Assembly: GCF_009911645.1 (NCBI RefSeq) | Contig: NZ_QWKI01000001.1 | Span: forward strand, 1 to 64,000 | DNA from: Pseudoflavonifractor sp. 60 | GTDB taxonomy: Bacteria > Bacillota > Clostridia > Oscillospirales > Oscillospiraceae | DNA: 64,000 nucleotides | Reading direction: 5' to 3' | Shown here: piece after piece, positions 25,514-34,319 of the stretch | Layout of the letters: every line of letters begins with the position of its first letter | Position numbering within the stretch: position 1 is the stretch's first letter | The notes under the pieces: generated by a model | Seen by the model: only the letters and a program-made list of their open reading frames with translations | What the model was told of the DNA's origin: nothing | The model's database searches: none | Position numbers and translations under genes: made by a program

Positions 25514-26288
25514 CGTTGCAGTTACAGAGCTGGGACTGTCGGAGAGCCGGCAGAAGGCCCAGGCCCTCATCATGGCGGGTGAGGTGTATGTCAATGGGCA
25601 GAAGCAGCTAAAGGCTGGGACTCCGGTTGCTGAAGACGATGTGATCGAAGTGCGGGAGAAGCGGTCTCTTCGTTATGTAAGCAGAGGCGGTTTAAAGCTG
25701 GAGAAAGCTATGGAGCTGTGGCCCATTGTCCTGGATGGAAAAATTTGTGCAGACATTGGTGCATCCAAGGGTGGTTTCACCGACTGTATGCTTCAAAACG
25801 GGGCAAAGCTGGTCTACGCTGTGGATGTGGGTTACAATCAACTGGATTGGCGGCTGCGTACCCACTCTCAGGTGGTTTGCATGGAGCGGCTCAATGCACG
25901 CTATCTCACCGCAGAACACATCCCAGAGCTCCTGGATTTTTTCTCCGTGGATGTCTCCTTCATCTCACTGAACCTCATCCTGCCGGCCCTGCGCCCCCTG
26001 ATGGCTGAGAGGGGGCAGGCCGTCTGTCTGGTAAAGCCCCAATTTGAGGCTGGGAAGGAAAAGGTGGGAAAAAAGGGTGTGGTACGGGACCCAGCGGTTC
26101 ATTTAGAAGTATTGGAGCACTTCCTGACCTACGCCGCCTCTGCCGGATTTACTGTAAAGGATATTACCTTTTCACCCATAAGGGGCCCGGAGGGCAACAT
26201 TGAATATCTGGGTTATTTACAGGTGGGGACAGGTCCCGACTATGAGGGGGACCTGAGGGCGCTGGTGGAACAGTCCCACAGGGTTTAA
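25494..26288 (+). CDS. TlyA-family rRNA (cytidine-2'-O)-methyltransferase
   Basis: The 264-residue protein has an N-terminal S4 RNA-binding domain (MAKRRLDVAVTELGLSESRQ) and an FtsJ/RrmJ methyltransferase domain with the SAM loop DIGASKGGFTDCML (about 83-96) and VKPQFEAGKEKVGKKGVVRDP. Family members 2'-O-methylate 16S and/or 23S rRNA, and some are called hemolysin A by older annotation. Translationally coupled to dxs by overlap; nadK follows after 14 bp. Confidence 0.92.
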   Translation: MAKRRLDVAVTELGLSESRQKAQALIMAGEVYVNGQKQLKAGTPVAEDDVIEVREKRSLRYVSRGGLKLEKAMELWPIVLDGKICADIGASKGGFTDCMLQNGAKLVYAVDVGYNQLDWRLRTHSQVVCMERLNARYLTAEHIPELLDFFSVDVSFISLNLILPALRPLMAERGQAVCLVKPQFEAGKEKVGKKGVVRDPAVHLEVLEHFLTYAASAGFTVKDITFSPIRGPEGNIEYLGYLQVGTGPDYEGDLRALVEQSHRV

Positions 26289-26302
26289 AAGGAGGAAGTG
26301 CC

Positions 26303-27175
26303 ATGAAAATCGTACTCAGCTCCAATCCCTACCGAGACAAAGGACTGCGTGTTGCTCTGGAGGCCCGCCGGATTCTGGAGCACGCCGGTGCAAAGACTGT
26401 CATGTGTCTGCCCTTTCAGCCCAGGAAGGGGGACCGGCTGGATCTGCCCCGGCAGGTGGCTCTGTCTACTCTGGAGAAGGAACTGCCCAGTACCGATTTG
26501 CTCATCTGCTTTGGCGGGGATGGTACCATTCTCCACGCCGCACGGGACGCAACCCTCCACTCAGTTCCCATTCTGGGCGTCAACACCGGAAGCGTAGGCT
26601 TTATGGCGGAGCTGGAACGCTGTGAACTGCCTCTGCTGGCCCCTCTTGCCCATGGGATGTACACCATTGAGGAGCGGATGATGCTGGACGTTAAGGTGCT
26701 CCGGGGAGATAAGCTGGTCAGCCAGGACCTGGCGCTCAACGACGCGGTCATCTCCAAGGGCTCCATGGCCCGAGTGGCAGAGATGGAAGTGCTGGCAGAT
26801 CGTGTAAAGGTAACTTCCATTACAGGAGACGGCATTATTGTTGCCACGCCGACCGGTTCCACCGCCTACTCTATGTCGGCAGGAGGGCCCATTGTAGAGC
26901 CTACCTCCAAAGGTATTATTATAACCCCGGTGTGTGCCCACCAGCTGGCGGCCAGAGCTATGGTACTGGCGCCAGAGCGTGTGGTCACTGTCCAGCTTCC
27001 CAGAGGGAATAGAAAGTATTTATACTTGTCAGTGGATGGAGGAAAAGCTGTCCGGCTGACTGGCGGGGACCGGGTTGAAATACAGCAGTCCGAACGGTGT
27101 ACGCAGCTGCTCCGTCTGGCAGACCGCAGTTTTTATCAGGTCATTAATCAAAAGCTGGGAGGGTTGGCGCCATGA
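26303..27175 (+). CDS. nadK: NAD kinase
   Basis: The 290-residue enzyme phosphorylates NAD to NADP. It has GGDGTILHAA (71-80), NTGSVGFMAEL, and TPTGSTAYSMSAGGPIVEP with the following ITPVCAHQL, all NAD kinase motifs. ATG follows AAAGGAGGAAGTGCC. The stop overlaps argR (ATGA). Confidence 0.95.
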   Translation: MKIVLSSNPYRDKGLRVALEARRILEHAGAKTVMCLPFQPRKGDRLDLPRQVALSTLEKELPSTDLLICFGGDGTILHAARDATLHSVPILGVNTGSVGFMAELERCELPLLAPLAHGMYTIEERMMLDVKVLRGDKLVSQDLALNDAVISKGSMARVAEMEVLADRVKVTSITGDGIIVATPTGSTAYSMSAGGPIVEPTSKGIIITPVCAHQLAARAMVLAPERVVTVQLPRGNRKYLYLSVDGGKAVRLTGGDRVEIQQSERCTQLLRLADRSFYQVINQKLGGLAP

Positions 27176-27624
27176 AGAATGTACGGCAGAATGAGATTTT
27201 GAAAATCGTACAGACCCAGGATGTGGAGACCCAGGAGCAGCTGCTGGAGGAGCTGAAAGCCCGAGGATTTTCCACCACTCAAGCCACTATTTCCCGGGAC
27301 ATCAAGGAGCTTCGTCTGGTAAAAGAGCTCACGGGAGTAGGAGGGTACCGGTATGCCCAGTCAGACCGTAAGTCCTCATCCACCACCGACGCCCGCCTGC
27401 GCAATATTTTCAAGGAGGGAGTCATTTCGGTGGACGTAGCCCAAAACATTGTAGTGGTGCGTACCATGCCCGGCTTGGCTTCCGCTGCCTGTTCCGCCCT
27501 GGACGCAATGGCCATTGCAGGTATGGTGGGCAGTCTGGCCGGGGACGACACCGGAATTTTGATTATGCGGGACAATACGTCCGCCCAGCAGTTCTGCGGC
27601 GAGGTCCACAAGCTGCTGCGGTAG
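27172..27624 (+). CDS. argR: Arginine repressor
   Basis: The 150-residue protein has an N-terminal winged helix with TQEQLLEELKARGFSTTQATISRD and a C-terminal arginine-binding trimerisation domain including GLASAACSALDAM and GDDTGILIM. It represses arginine biosynthesis and activates catabolism in relatives. No arginine genes lie in the window; the position between nadK and recN is conserved in clostridia. Confidence 0.94.
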   Translation: MKNVRQNEILKIVQTQDVETQEQLLEELKARGFSTTQATISRDIKELRLVKELTGVGGYRYAQSDRKSSSTTDARLRNIFKEGVISVDVAQNIVVVRTMPGLASAACSALDAMAIAGMVGSLAGDDTGILIMRDNTSAQQFCGEVHKLLR

Positions 27625-27688
27625 GATAAACGGTTAGGGTTCTTTTCTTTTGATAAAGACGAACGGGATAGAAAGAGAGGAAAAGACC

Positions 27689-29377
27689 ATGCTTTCACTG
27701 CTTCACATCGAGAATATCGCCATTATTGAGTCGGCGGACATTAGCTTTGACGCGGGCTTTAATGTACTCACCGGCGAGACGGGCGCGGGCAAATCCATTG
27801 TCATTGACTCCATCAGCGCAGTGCTGGGGGAGCGGACCAGCCGCGAGCTGATCCGCACCGGAGCCAAATCGGCGCTGGTCAACGCAGTATTCACTGGGTC
27901 TTTCCCCAAAAAGTGGCTGGAGGACAACGGCTTTCCGTCAGACGGAGAGGAGCTGATGCTCCAGCGTGAGATTCAGGGGGATGGCCGGAACGCCTGTCGG
28001 GTCAATGGCCGGCCGCTGACGGTTGCCCAGCTGCGTGAGCTGGGGCGGCAGCTTTTGAACATCCACGGCCAGCACGACGGCCAGCAACTGCTGGACCCGG
28101 AGTGCCATCTGGGCTATTTGGACAGCTTCGGAAAAACCGGGCCCCTGGTGGAACACTATCAGGAGGCCTACCGCTCACTGGCTCAGCTGCGCAGGCAGAT
28201 CAGCCAGCTGGAGATGGACGAGGTGGAGCGCTCCCGGCGGGTTGACACGCTGGAATATCAAATCAAGGAATTAGAGCGGGCGGAGCTGAAACTCGGTGAG
28301 GACGAGGAACTGGACGCCCGGAAGGCGCTCCTCCGGGGGGCTGGAAAGCTGATGGAGGCCGTTCAGGAGGCCCAATTTGCCCTGTCCGGCGGAGAGGACA
28401 GCCGGGGTGCCTGTGATTTAATCAGCGAGGCAGAGGGGGCAGTGCGCTCTGTGGCCAAGCTGGGTCCCCAGCTGGAGGAGCTGTCGGAAAAGCTCAGTGC
28501 CCTGCGCTGTGCCGCCGACGATGCGGCGGAGGTTCTGCGAGACTTTGCCGACGACTTCGACTTCTCACCGGAAGAGCTGGACCGGCTGGAGAACCGGCTG
28601 GATATTATCTACCGGCTGAAAAAGAAATATGGCCCCACTGTGGCCGATATGCTGGACTATCTGGAGCGGTGCAGGGCGGAGCTTGAACAGATCCAAGATG
28701 CGGACGACACCATTCAGCGGCTGGAGAAGGATCTGGAGCAGGCGAAGAAGGCGGCGGCCAAGCAGGGGGCGGCGCTGACTAAGGCGCGGAAAAAGGCGGC
28801 GGAGGATCTCCAAAAACGGGTTCAGGAGGAGCTGCGCCAGCTGGATATGCCCAAGGTGCAGTTCGTCACCGATTTTGCCCCCAGCCCCGGTCAGGACGGC
28901 ATGGACGACACCGGTATGGACCAGGTGCAGTTCCTCATGTCCGCCAACCTGGGCGAGGCACTGAAGCCCATCCAAAAGGTGGCCTCCGGCGGTGAGCTTG
29001 CCCGAATTATGCTGGCACTGAAAAACGTGCTGGCGGAGGACGACGGAATCGGCAGCCTGGTCTTTGATGAGGTGGATACCGGCGTGTCGGGACGGGCGGC
29101 CCAGAAGGTGGCCGAAAAGATGGCCGACGTGGCCCGGCGCAAGCAGGTGCTGTGCGTGACCCATCTGCCCCAGATCGCCGCCATGGCGGATACCCACTTC
29201 TCGGTGGAGAAGGGGGAGAAGAAGGGGCGCACCTTCACCAACGTGGTCCGTCTGGAACAGGAGGGCAGGGTAGAGGAGCTGGCCCGGCTCATTGGCGGCG
29301 TAGCTGTCACCGACGTACTCAAGCAGAGCGCCGCTCAGTTGCTGGAGCAGGCGGAAGCCTATCACAAGAAAATTTGA
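27689..29377 (+). CDS. recN: DNA repair protein RecN
   Basis: The 562-residue SMC-like ATPase has Walker A GETGAGKS (29-36), central coiled coils (about 150-390), the signature ASGGELARIMLALK, Walker B LVFDEVDTGVSGRAA and the H-loop CVTHLPQIA. It acts in double-strand break repair. ATG 27689 follows AAAGAGAGGAAAAGACC; the open frame upstream has no such site. It ends the long nusB operon or is followed by the flavin-type gene 14 bp later. Confidence 0.96.
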   Translation: MLSLLHIENIAIIESADISFDAGFNVLTGETGAGKSIVIDSISAVLGERTSRELIRTGAKSALVNAVFTGSFPKKWLEDNGFPSDGEELMLQREIQGDGRNACRVNGRPLTVAQLRELGRQLLNIHGQHDGQQLLDPECHLGYLDSFGKTGPLVEHYQEAYRSLAQLRRQISQLEMDEVERSRRVDTLEYQIKELERAELKLGEDEELDARKALLRGAGKLMEAVQEAQFALSGGEDSRGACDLISEAEGAVRSVAKLGPQLEELSEKLSALRCAADDAAEVLRDFADDFDFSPEELDRLENRLDIIYRLKKKYGPTVADMLDYLERCRAELEQIQDADDTIQRLEKDLEQAKKAAAKQGAALTKARKKAAEDLQKRVQEELRQLDMPKVQFVTDFAPSPGQDGMDDTGMDQVQFLMSANLGEALKPIQKVASGGELARIMLALKNVLAEDDGIGSLVFDEVDTGVSGRAAQKVAEKMADVARRKQVLCVTHLPQIAAMADTHFSVEKGEKKGRTFTNVVRLEQEGRVEELARLIGGVAVTDVLKQSAAQLLEQAEAYHKKI

Positions 29378-29391
29378 TGGAGGCCCCAGAA

Positions 29392-29886
29392 ATGTTTCGA
29401 GAAATGAGAAGAAATAAACAGCTGCTGTCCTCTGAGGAGACGGCAGCTGTGCTGGAACGGGGGACCTCCGGGGTGCTGGCACTGGCGGGCGACCAGGGCT
29501 ACCCCTATGCCGTCCCCATCAGCTATGTGTATGACGGAGAAAAGATCTTTTTCCACTGCGCCAAAAGCGGTCACAAGCTGGACGCCATCCGCCGGGAGGA
29601 AAAGGCCTCCTTCTGCGTCATTGACCAGGACCGAATCATTCCAGAGGAGTTCACCACCTACTTTCGCAGCGTCATAGCTTTTGGCCGGATGCGCATTCTG
29701 GAGGAAGAAGCAGAGAAGCGCTCAGCCATTGAAAAGCTAGCCCTGAAATACGTCCCGGACAGCACACAGGAGGCAAGGGGGCAGGAGATCCAACGGGAGT
29801 GGAAACCACTGTGTGTCCTGGAGATGACCATTGACCATATAACCGGCAAGGAGGCCATTGAGCTGGCGCGAGAGCGGAAGACATAA
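29392..29886 (+). CDS. Pyridoxamine 5'-phosphate oxidase-family (NimA-like) protein
   Basis: The 164-residue split-barrel protein has YPYAVPISYVYDGEKIFFHCAKSGHKLDAI, the flavin-binding core of NimA-type proteins, some of which reduce nitroimidazoles. ATG 29392 is chosen over in-frame starts at 29374 and 29377 because TGGAGG lies at proper spacing. It is probably the last gene of the recN transcript. Substrate unknown; a resistance role is not implied by sequence alone. Confidence 0.87.
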   Translation: MFREMRRNKQLLSSEETAAVLERGTSGVLALAGDQGYPYAVPISYVYDGEKIFFHCAKSGHKLDAIRREEKASFCVIDQDRIIPEEFTTYFRSVIAFGRMRILEEEAEKRSAIEKLALKYVPDSTQEARGQEIQREWKPLCVLEMTIDHITGKEAIELARERKT

Positions 29887-29925
29887 AAAATTGACCGGTA
29901 TCCCAGAGGACGCCGGTCAATTTTG
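29886..29925. terminator. Bidirectional terminator
   Basis: AAAATTGACCGG and CCGGTCAATTTT pair around a 14-base loop. It separates the recN/NimA-like transcript from the convergent transporter gene. Confidence 0.88.
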
Positions 29926-29932
29926 CTGTAAT

Positions 29933-31357
29933 TTACGGGATACGCATAAACTCGCTCACCTGACCATAGAGGATGAAGGCCATTGCGAAGGGGGCGATAA
30001 AGCGGATGCAGATATTGAAAAAGGTATACAGACCGTCGCTCATCTTGTGTTCTCCCAGCTCCACCTCATTCCGGATGGTCTTGGGACCGATGACCCAGCC
30101 AATCAGAAGGGACATGACCAGCGCACCCAGCGGCATTGCTACGCCCTCAGAGATGAAGTCCATGAAATCCAGCCAGGAGCCGCCCAGGTTCCGTCCGGTC
30201 TCGTGGAGCGGAATCCACAGACCATTGGAGCCCAGACCGTCGGCAGCTACTACGGCGGCCTCAATGAAAAGCACCAGACAGACCACGGCAACCACCGTAT
30301 TCCGCTTCGGCGCCTTGCCCTTGGCGGTGCGCAAATCGATCACGAAGGTGACCAGCACCTCGGTCAGGGCAATGGCAGAGGTAATGGCCGCCAGCACCAC
30401 AAACAGGAAGAACAGGATGCCAAAGATGGGCCCAAAGGGACCCATTGCGTTGAACACGTCCTGAAGGGTTATAAACAGCAGCTTGGGTCCGGACAGCTGG
30501 GCATTCTCACCGCCAAGAGCGAAGGCGGCGGGCAGCACGGCCATACCGGCCATCACAGCTACCAGGGTATCAGACACAATGATAACCAGGGAGTTTTTGA
30601 CCAAACTTTCCTTTTTGCTCAGATAAGAGCCGTAGGTAACGGTAATACCCATGGCCAGAGAGAGAGAGAAGAACATCTGGCCGCCGGCGGCGGAGAGAAC
30701 GCCGATAAAGTTGGTCTTAATGGGTTCAAAATTGGGGGCAAACATGAACTTCAGCCCCTCCATAGCTCCGGGAAGAGTGAGGGAGCGGATAATAACGATG
30801 ACCAGCATGATAAACAGGGCGGGCATACCAACCCTGTTGAATTTCTCAATGCCGTCCTTAATGCCGCCCCGGATGATGAGGAAGCACAGGGCGATGAACA
30901 GGAAGGTGGTGCCAATGGCCAGGGGCTGGTTGGTGAGCATAGTGCCGAAGGATTCCGCACCGGAAATGCTGGACAGACTGAAGATCCCCAGCAGCTCGGC
31001 GAAATTCAGGCCCACATACTGGATGCAGTAGGCGCCCAGCACCGTATAAAAGCTGAGAATCAGAAAGGGAGAGAGCAGCGCCAAAAAGCCTACAAAGCCG
31101 CCTGCCTTACCGGCGATTTTGTGGTAGCTGTCCAGCACACTGCCGCCGCCCTTGCGTCCGATTGCCAGCTCACACAGCATAATGGTAAAGCCTACCAGGA
31201 TGGCCAATACCAGGTAGATGATTAGGAAGGGGAATCCGCCATTGGCGCCCATGCGGTAGGGGAAGGACCAGATGTTGCCCAGTCCCACCGCCGCGCCTAC
31301 TGTGGCCAGCAAAAAGCCTAAATTGCTGCCCCATTGTCCTCTGTGATGTTGTTCCAT
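29933..31357 (-). CDS. Neurotransmitter:sodium symporter (NSS) family transporter
   Basis: The 474-residue protein starts GQWGSNLGFLLATVGAAVGLGNIW, the sodium-site helix of the NSS (LeuT) family, continues with FPYRMGANGGFPFLIIY, and has about 11-12 helices. Relatives import amino acids with Na+. Sodium coupling fits with the Na+-pumping decarboxylase in the window. ATG follows AGGAGGAAATTATGG. The gene stands alone. Substrate is not readable. Confidence 0.92.
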   Translation of the reverse strand: MEQHHRGQWGSNLGFLLATVGAAVGLGNIWSFPYRMGANGGFPFLIIYLVLAILVGFTIMLCELAIGRKGGGSVLDSYHKIAGKAGGFVGFLALLSPFLILSFYTVLGAYCIQYVGLNFAELLGIFSLSSISGAESFGTMLTNQPLAIGTTFLFIALCFLIIRGGIKDGIEKFNRVGMPALFIMLVIVIIRSLTLPGAMEGLKFMFAPNFEPIKTNFIGVLSAAGGQMFFSLSLAMGITVTYGSYLSKKESLVKNSLVIIVSDTLVAVMAGMAVLPAAFALGGENAQLSGPKLLFITLQDVFNAMGPFGPIFGILFFLFVVLAAITSAIALTEVLVTFVIDLRTAKGKAPKRNTVVAVVCLVLFIEAAVVAADGLGSNGLWIPLHETGRNLGGSWLDFMDFISEGVAMPLGALVMSLLIGWVIGPKTIRNEVELGEHKMSDGLYTFFNICIRFIAPFAMAFILYGQVSEFMRIP

Positions 31358-31489
31358 AATTTCCTCCTAAATACAAATTTACACACACTGAAACGAGTAG
31401 TTAAGCGCCATTTTACCAGAAACACCCCTGCCCGTCAACTAAAAAATGAAAGACTTCGCACAAAGAGCGGATACTATGCAAAATACCCA

Positions 31490-31517
31490 TTGCGTTTTTG
31501 CCAGCTTTTAGTATAAT
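31490..31517 (+). promoter_or_regulatory. Malic enzyme promoter
   Basis: TTGCGT (31490-31495) and TATAAT (31512-31517) are 16 bp apart, 58 bp before the malic enzyme start. The rest of 31358-31574 is AT-rich with no gene. Confidence 0.7.
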
Positions 31518-31574
31518 AAGATAAGAGAATCTTATGTTGATTTTTAAATCATTTGAATCAAGGGGAGAGTATCT

Positions 31575-32747
31575 ATGGATTATGCAAAAGAGAGTCTTCG
31601 TCTCCACGGGGAGTGGAAGGGTAAAATAGAAGTGGTGGCCACGGTGCCCGCTAACGATAAGGAATCCCTGTCTCTGGCCTATACCCCCGGTGTGGCCCAG
31701 CCCTGTCTGGCTATCCAGGAGGATATCACCAAGAGCTACGAGTTCACCCGGCGTCACAATCTGGTGGCCGTCATCACCGACGGTTCCGCAGTGCTGGGAC
31801 TGGGGGATATCGGCCCCGAGGCGGGAATGCCCGTGATGGAGGGGAAGTGTGTGCTGTTCAAGAGCTTTGGCGGGGTTGACGCCTTCCCTCTGTGCGTCAA
31901 GACCCACGACGTAGACGAGTTTGTGCAGACTGTGTACAATATCTCCGGCTCTTTCGGCGGAATTAATCTGGAGGACATTGCCGCCCCCCGGTGCTTTGAG
32001 CTTGAGCGGAAGCTGAAGGAGAAGTGTGATATCCCCATTTTCCACGACGACCAGCACGGCACCGCCATTATCACCCTGGCCGGCCTGACCAACGCCCTGA
32101 AGGTGGTGGGCAAGAAGAAGGAGGAGGTCAAGGTGGTCACCTCGGGAGCGGGCGCCGCCGCAGTTTCTATTGTCAGGCTGCTGCTGACCGCCGGATTTAA
32201 AAATGTCACCATGTGCGACCGAAAGGGAGCCATCTACGCCGGACGGGAGGGCCTGAACTGGATCAAGGAGGAGATGGCCCAGGTCACCAATCTGGAGAAG
32301 CGGGCCGGGTCTCTGGCCAACGCCCTGGTGGGGGCCGATGTATTTATCGGTGTGTCCGCGCCTGGCACTGTCACCTCTGAGATGGTGAAGACCATGAACA
32401 AGGACGCCATTGTGTTCGCCTGTGCCAACCCCACTCCTGAGATTTTCCCCGACGACGCCAAGGCGGGGGGAGCCAGGGTTGTTTCCACCGGTCGCAGCGA
32501 CTTCCCCAACCAGATCAACAATGTGCTTGCCTTCCCCGGTATATTTCGAGGGGCGCTGGATGTTCGGGCCAGCGATATCAACGAGGAGATGAAGCTGGCT
32601 GCCGCCCAGGCCCTGGCCGAGTTGATTGCTGACGAAGAACTGCGGGAGGATTACATCATTCCCCAAGCCTTCGACCCCCGCGTGGGTCCCGCTGTGGCGA
32701 AAGCGGTGGCAGAGGCCGCCCGAAAATCCGGTGTGGCGCGCATCTGA
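31575..32747 (+). CDS. NAD(P)-dependent malic enzyme
   Basis: The 390-residue oxidoreductase decarboxylates malate to pyruvate. It has YTPGVAQPCLAI, DGSAVLGLGDIGPEAGMPVMEGK, FHDDQHGTA and the Rossmann glycine motif SGAGAAAVSIVRLL, all typical of the short bacterial form without a phosphotransacetylase domain. Length is normal for that form. It is the first gene of a short group with a RibD-type reductase. Confidence 0.94.
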   Translation: MDYAKESLRLHGEWKGKIEVVATVPANDKESLSLAYTPGVAQPCLAIQEDITKSYEFTRRHNLVAVITDGSAVLGLGDIGPEAGMPVMEGKCVLFKSFGGVDAFPLCVKTHDVDEFVQTVYNISGSFGGINLEDIAAPRCFELERKLKEKCDIPIFHDDQHGTAIITLAGLTNALKVVGKKKEEVKVVTSGAGAAAVSIVRLLLTAGFKNVTMCDRKGAIYAGREGLNWIKEEMAQVTNLEKRAGSLANALVGADVFIGVSAPGTVTSEMVKTMNKDAIVFACANPTPEIFPDDAKAGGARVVSTGRSDFPNQINNVLAFPGIFRGALDVRASDINEEMKLAAAQALAELIADEELREDYIIPQAFDPRVGPAVAKAVAEAARKSGVARI

Positions 32748-32756
32748 GGAGGCGGC

Positions 32757-33272
32757 ATGAGCGTATTTTTCTACGGCTGTATCACCTTGGACGGCTATCT
32801 GGCCGACAAAAACCATGGCTTGGACTGGCTCCATCAGACTGGCAGTGCGGAAGAGACCGGGTATGAAGCGTTCTACCAGAAGATGGACGTGACCATCATG
32901 GGCAGGCGGACCTTTGAAGAGATTGCCCAGATGGAGGATGCTGCCAGCGTCTATCCTACCACAGAGAACTTCGTCTTTACTCACGCTGCCAGCCTGCCTC
33001 AGAAGGGCTTTGTCCCTGTGCAGGGCGATGTAATGGAGTTTGTGAAAGGGCTGGGGAGGGGGAAGAATATCTGGATTGTCGGCGGAAACACGGTTCTGGC
33101 CCCGCTGCTGGACGCAGATCTGGTGGACCACATGATTATTCAGGTCGCCCCGGTGCTGCTGGGGAAGGGAATCCTGCTGTTTACGCAGCAGGAGGCGGTC
33201 AAACGCTTTCACCTGGATGAAGTAAAGCAGTATGGTCAGTTTGCGGAATTGATATATAGGAAGAACGCTTAA
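32757..33272 (+). CDS. RibD C-terminal (dihydrofolate reductase-like) protein
   Basis: The 171-residue protein has the DHFR-like RibD_C fold pattern: MSVFFYGCITLDGYLADKNHGLDWL, VTIMGRRTFEE, NIWIVGGNTVLAPLLDADLVDHMII and APVLLGKGILLF. Such stand-alone proteins reduce unknown substrates with NADPH. ATG follows GAGGAGGCGGC and lies 9 bp behind malic enzyme. It is followed by about 90 bp without a gene. Confidence 0.88.
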   Translation: MSVFFYGCITLDGYLADKNHGLDWLHQTGSAEETGYEAFYQKMDVTIMGRRTFEEIAQMEDAASVYPTTENFVFTHAASLPQKGFVPVQGDVMEFVKGLGRGKNIWIVGGNTVLAPLLDADLVDHMIIQVAPVLLGKGILLFTQQEAVKRFHLDEVKQYGQFAELIYRKNA

Positions 33273-33364
33273 CTGAAAAGCCTATACAGACCGGGAGCGG
33301 GCAGAATGCGGCAGCTATATTGGACTGAGGCGCTTTAGAAACCCAGAATATTGGAAGTAGGAAC

Positions 33365-33883
33365 ATGATACTTGAAACAGAAAGATTATATCTGAGAGAG
33401 CTGGAACAGGCAGATTTTCATTCTTTGTGTAAAATCTTGCAGGATGGAGATACGATGTATGCCTATGAGGGCAGCTTCAGCGACAGTGAAGTACAAGAAT
33501 GGCTCGATAGACAGATCTCCCGTTACCAAAAGTGGAATTTCGGCTTGTGGGCAGTGATATTGAAAGAAACTGAGCACATGATAGGGCAGTGTGGGCTAAC
33601 GATGCAGCCGTGGAAAGAAACAGAAGTGCTTGAGATAGGGTATCTTTTCGAGCGGTCGTATTGGCACAAAGGATATGCGACAGAAGCTGCAAAGGCGTGT
33701 AAAAAATATGCTTTTGAAGGGTTGAAAGCAGAAGAAGTCTGCTCAATCATCAGGGATACAAATATCGCATCTCAAAATGTAGCGATAAGAAACGGTATGA
33801 CAATGACGGATATTTGGACAAAGCATTACCGGGGTGTAGATATGCCGCATTATCGTTACGTCATACATCGTACACAATCATAA
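33365..33883 (+). CDS. GNAT-family (RimJ/RimL-like) N-acetyltransferase
   Basis: The 172-residue protein has MILETERLYLRELEQADF and IGQCGLTMQPW, and a C-terminal GYLFERSYWHKGYATEAAKAC acetyl-CoA binding segment with NVAIRNGM. Typical of the RimJ/RimL subgroup that acetylates protein N-termini or small amines. Its GC content is clearly below that of its neighbours, suggesting later acquisition. GAAGTAGGAAC precedes ATG. Confidence 0.9.
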   Translation: MILETERLYLRELEQADFHSLCKILQDGDTMYAYEGSFSDSEVQEWLDRQISRYQKWNFGLWAVILKETEHMIGQCGLTMQPWKETEVLEIGYLFERSYWHKGYATEAAKACKKYAFEGLKAEEVCSIIRDTNIASQNVAIRNGMTMTDIWTKHYRGVDMPHYRYVIHRTQS

Positions 33884-33995
33884 GTTATCCGAGACTGGTC
33901 TGCCGACCCGCCATTGTCTGGGAAAAATACTGCAAAAATAAGCAGCGTATCCTGAAAAAGCTCTTTATGCTGGAAGGATTTAGATAGAATTTCAG

Positions 33996-34024
33996 TTGAC
34001 AAGCGGCATAAAGTATGGTAAAGT
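33996..34024 (+). promoter_or_regulatory. Promoter of the tyrosyl T-box operon
   Basis: TTGACA (33996-34001) and TAAAGT (34019-34024) are 17 bp apart. A transcript starting near 34031 would begin right at the T-box leader. Confidence 0.75.
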
Positions 34025-34030
34025 GTGTAA

Positions 34031-34304
34031 CACTGCGAAGAAAAGGTCAAGTAATGCGGCGATTACCTGCCCAGAGAGCCCCCGGGCCGGTGAAACGGGG
34101 GAGAGGAGCACCGCGTGAATACCCCTTGGAGCAGCCGCCCGAACCGTCTCAGTCTGGGGCACAGTAGGGGACAGGCCGGGCCGCGCCCGTTACCGCGCCG
34201 GAGCTGAACGCTTCATGAGGTCTGCCTCGGAAGAGGCAGGCGAATCAGAGGTGGTACCGCGTAAATACGCCCTCTGTCCGGTTTTCGGGCAGAGGGCTTT
34301 TTGT
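34031..34304 (+). ncRNA. T-box leader, tyrosine specifier
   Basis: The leader has the T-box sequence GAGGTGGTACCGCG (34248-34261) and an upstream stem I with an AGAGAG loop and GGTGAAACGGG apex. Codon TAC (34120-34122) sits in the expected specifier loop (GTGAA-TAC-CCCTTGGAGC), matching tRNA-Tyr; the TGGT variable base pairs with discriminator A73, as tRNA-Tyr has. Uncharged tRNA-Tyr should stabilise the antiterminator. The third gene of the transcript is tyrS, which supports the reading. Confidence 0.9.
34269..34304 (+). terminator. T-box-controlled terminator
   Basis: GCCCTCTG...CAGAGGGC with inner TCCGG/CGGG pairing is followed by TTTTTG. It ends the leader 16 bp before the EamA start. 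Its left arm lies just after the T-box sequence, consistent with competition by the antiterminator. Confidence 0.88.
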
Positions 34305-34319
34305 AAGGGAGTGATTGTT

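Noticed and set aside
31413-33212. Very long open frame on the minus strand opposite malic enzyme
   Set aside because: It is a mirror of the malic enzyme coding region caused by high-GC codon use; the residues are low-complexity and no ribosome site or family signature is seen.
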